Origin: Clostridia bacterium | Lineage (GTDB): Bacteria; Bacillota; Clostridia; Oscillospirales; CAG-272 | Assembly (NCBI GenBank): GCA_017452335.1 | Contig: JAFTMP010000214.1 | Location: 1 to 5,364, forward strand | Direction of reading: 5' to 3' | DNA length: 5,364 bases | In this document: positions 4,027 through 5,364 of the stretch, piece by piece | Position numbering within the stretch: the first letter of the stretch is position 1 | How the letters are laid out: every line of letters begins with the position of its first letter | The notes under the pieces: model-generated | Told to the model about the DNA's origin: nothing | The model's input: the letters and a program-made list of their open reading frames with translations, nothing else | The model's database searches: none | Translations under genes and position numbers: made by a program

Positions 4027-5364
4027 AAAGCAAGGATCTTTTGCACGCCTTAAACGATATTGATGAAGACTTGATCGCGGAAGCGGAAAAGCAAAGTAAG
4101 CGCCGTATGCCTGTTTGGATTGCGGTATCGGCGGCGGTGATCTGCCTGCTTGCAGGCGCACTGATCCTGTTGCCCATGCTAAAAAAACAACCGACAAGCA
4201 CCTCAGAGCTCCCTTCTTTGGAAAAGCCGTCCCCCTCTGTGAGCACAGACAAGATGGCATACGAACCGATCTTTGAAGAACACAGCGGATCCGCTTTAAA
4301 ATTTGTGGTGGGAAACTCCGCTGAAATCCCGGAGGACGGAAGCTCCGAACCGCCCAGCTTTGAGTTCTCTCTTTACGGATACATCGTCAGGGCGGCAGCG
4401 ATTAAAAGCTATCCCGACACCTATCACTGCCTTGACGATCTTGACGCCTCCCCCGATAAAGAGCCCACCTCCTACCGTTTGATCGAATTTGAAACACTGG
4501 AGGTTATTCGAGGGGAAGGAATTCCCGATCGCTTTTTGTATTTGCTCCCCGCATATCTGTTTGTAGACATGACAGCATACGATTCACTGCTTTTGTCCAT
4601 GGGGCAACTGGGCACGGAGCAGTATGTACTGCGCAACGACACACAAAGCCGCATGGAAGCTTTTGAATATCCGGTGTTTTGGGATGGACCGGATAATCTG
4701 CCCCAGCTTGGAAACATCATCGCATTTTCAGAGGGTGTTTTCGACGAAAGTCTTTGGAAAACCGAAAGCTGGCGTTTTGGATATCAATTTGCTGCAAACC
4801 AACTCGATCTCGAAGACGGCACCCTCATTGTCTATCGGGGATGCTCGGAAGAAGAAGCGCTCATAAAGCTTCGCGATCGGATAAAAAAACAAAATGTATC
4901 AAAGGGCGGGCGCGTTGTTTCATTGGAGTATTTTTCAAGCAAGACGGCAAAAGAGGCGCTTGCTTATGTAAAGCCCTTTGAAAACGGCGTGTTTGTCCAA
5001 GCGATGCGCTGGGTCTATGAAAACGGAAAGAACACCCGCAAGCTGGTCTTCACCCGCTTTGTCAACGGCTGTCAGACCGAGGAGACTATAACGATCGACC
5101 TTGACAGCGAAGAGGTGCTCTACTCTGAAATACGCTATTCCAAGGAAGAGATCCGCCAAATGGAAAACCTTTCTCTGCGCATTGAACGCTTGGCACAAGC
5201 TTACGAGGAAAAGCTCCCCGATCCTCCCCGTTTTACACCCGAGAGCGGCAAGCTTTCCTGCCTCAATCTATACGGCTGGTACGTCAAAAAGGATGGCAAG
5301 ATCTATGGGATCGTCAAAACCGTTTGGCTTTACCGCGTGAATATGGGCGACCTGGGTTCCACCG
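4023..5364 (+). CDS. Single-pass membrane protein, likely anti-sigma partner (3' end outside window)
   Basis: The ATG at 4023 lies in an ATGA overlap with the sigma stop, preceded by GGAGG (4009-4013), so the two are translationally coupled. The frame stays open for 447 codons to the window edge. Residues 1-28 are polar and acidic, then Lys-Arg-Arg, then one membrane helix (about 31-53) ending in Lys-Lys. The rest, nearly 400 residues, should lie outside the cell and looks beta-rich. The N-terminal segment LLHALNDIDEDLIAEAEKQ resembles that of putative anti-sigma proteins beside clostridial ECF genes. By position and topology it probably sequesters the sigma factor at the membrane until its outer domain senses a signal. 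No zinc-binding HxxxCxxC anti-sigma motif is present, and the outer domain matches no family I recognise. A sigma-dependent membrane effector is the alternative. Confidence 0.75.
   Translation, partial: MKSKDLLHALNDIDEDLIAEAEKQSKRRMPVWIAVSAAVICLLAGALILLPMLKKQPTSTSELPSLEKPSPSVSTDKMAYEPIFEEHSGSALKFVVGNSAEIPEDGSSEPPSFEFSLYGYIVRAAAIKSYPDTYHCLDDLDASPDKEPTSYRLIEFETLEVIRGEGIPDRFLYLLPAYLFVDMTAYDSLLLSMGQLGTEQYVLRNDTQSRMEAFEYPVFWDGPDNLPQLGNIIAFSEGVFDESLWKTESWRFGYQFAANQLDLEDGTLIVYRGCSEEEALIKLRDRIKKQNVSKGGRVVSLEYFSSKTAKEALAYVKPFENGVFVQAMRWVYENGKNTRKLVFTRFVNGCQTEETITIDLDSEEVLYSEIRYSKEEIRQMENLSLRIERLAQAYEEKLPDPPRFTPESGKLSCLNLYGWYVKKDGKIYGIVKTVWLYRVNMGDLGST

Noticed and set aside
4472..5340. Several open frames of about 75-87 codons inside the membrane-protein region
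   Set aside because: All lie within the single long frame running from 4023 to the edge, which has a start, a ribosome site and coupling to the sigma gene.

Overview
The window looks like chromosomal DNA from a low-to-moderate GC Gram-positive anaerobe of the Clostridia (Oscillospiraceae-like). This is inferred from five near-consensus SigA-type promoters with exact 17-bp spacers, strong purine-rich ribosome binding sites, Gram-positive lipoprotein signal peptides, a tRNA with an encoded CCA end, and an ECF sigma/membrane-partner pair of a style common in that group. No species can be named from sequence alone.

Layout, left to right. (1) Positions 1-186 hold a consensus minus-strand promoter firing out of the left edge and a GC-rich hairpin. 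(2) Positions 187-1124 (minus strand) are a lipoprotein gene with two BamE/SmpA-like motifs; a 1-nt frameshift at a run of five G (999-1003) breaks it. Its own strong promoter lies at 1168-1196. (3) Positions 1197-1878 are a gene-poor stretch of almost 700 bases. They hold a nine-C tract, a 12-bp inverted repeat, a consensus promoter with tRNA-Gly(CCC) and its terminator, then a duplicated 85-bp segment preceded by a degraded copy of the tRNA 3' end, and finally the promoter of the next gene. (4) Positions 1879-3252 (plus) encode a lipoprotein with a zinc ribbon just after the lipidated cysteine, a beta-rich middle, a Gly/Ser linker and a C-terminal DnaJ-like cysteine-rich domain; a terminator follows. 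(5) Positions 3466-4026 encode an ECF sigma factor. Its stop overlaps (ATGA) the start of a large single-pass membrane protein, 4023 to the right edge, which is the likely anti-sigma or sensor partner. An ECF-like promoter upstream suggests autoregulation.

How the genes work together: the sigma gene and its membrane partner form one translationally coupled transcription unit, probably a cell-envelope signalling switch. The two lipoproteins are separate single-gene units, each with its own promoter, and are also placed at the envelope. The minus-strand lipoprotein and the tRNA gene are divergent and share the intergenic region carrying the inverted repeat. No CRISPR array, transposase, integrase or complete mobile element was seen.
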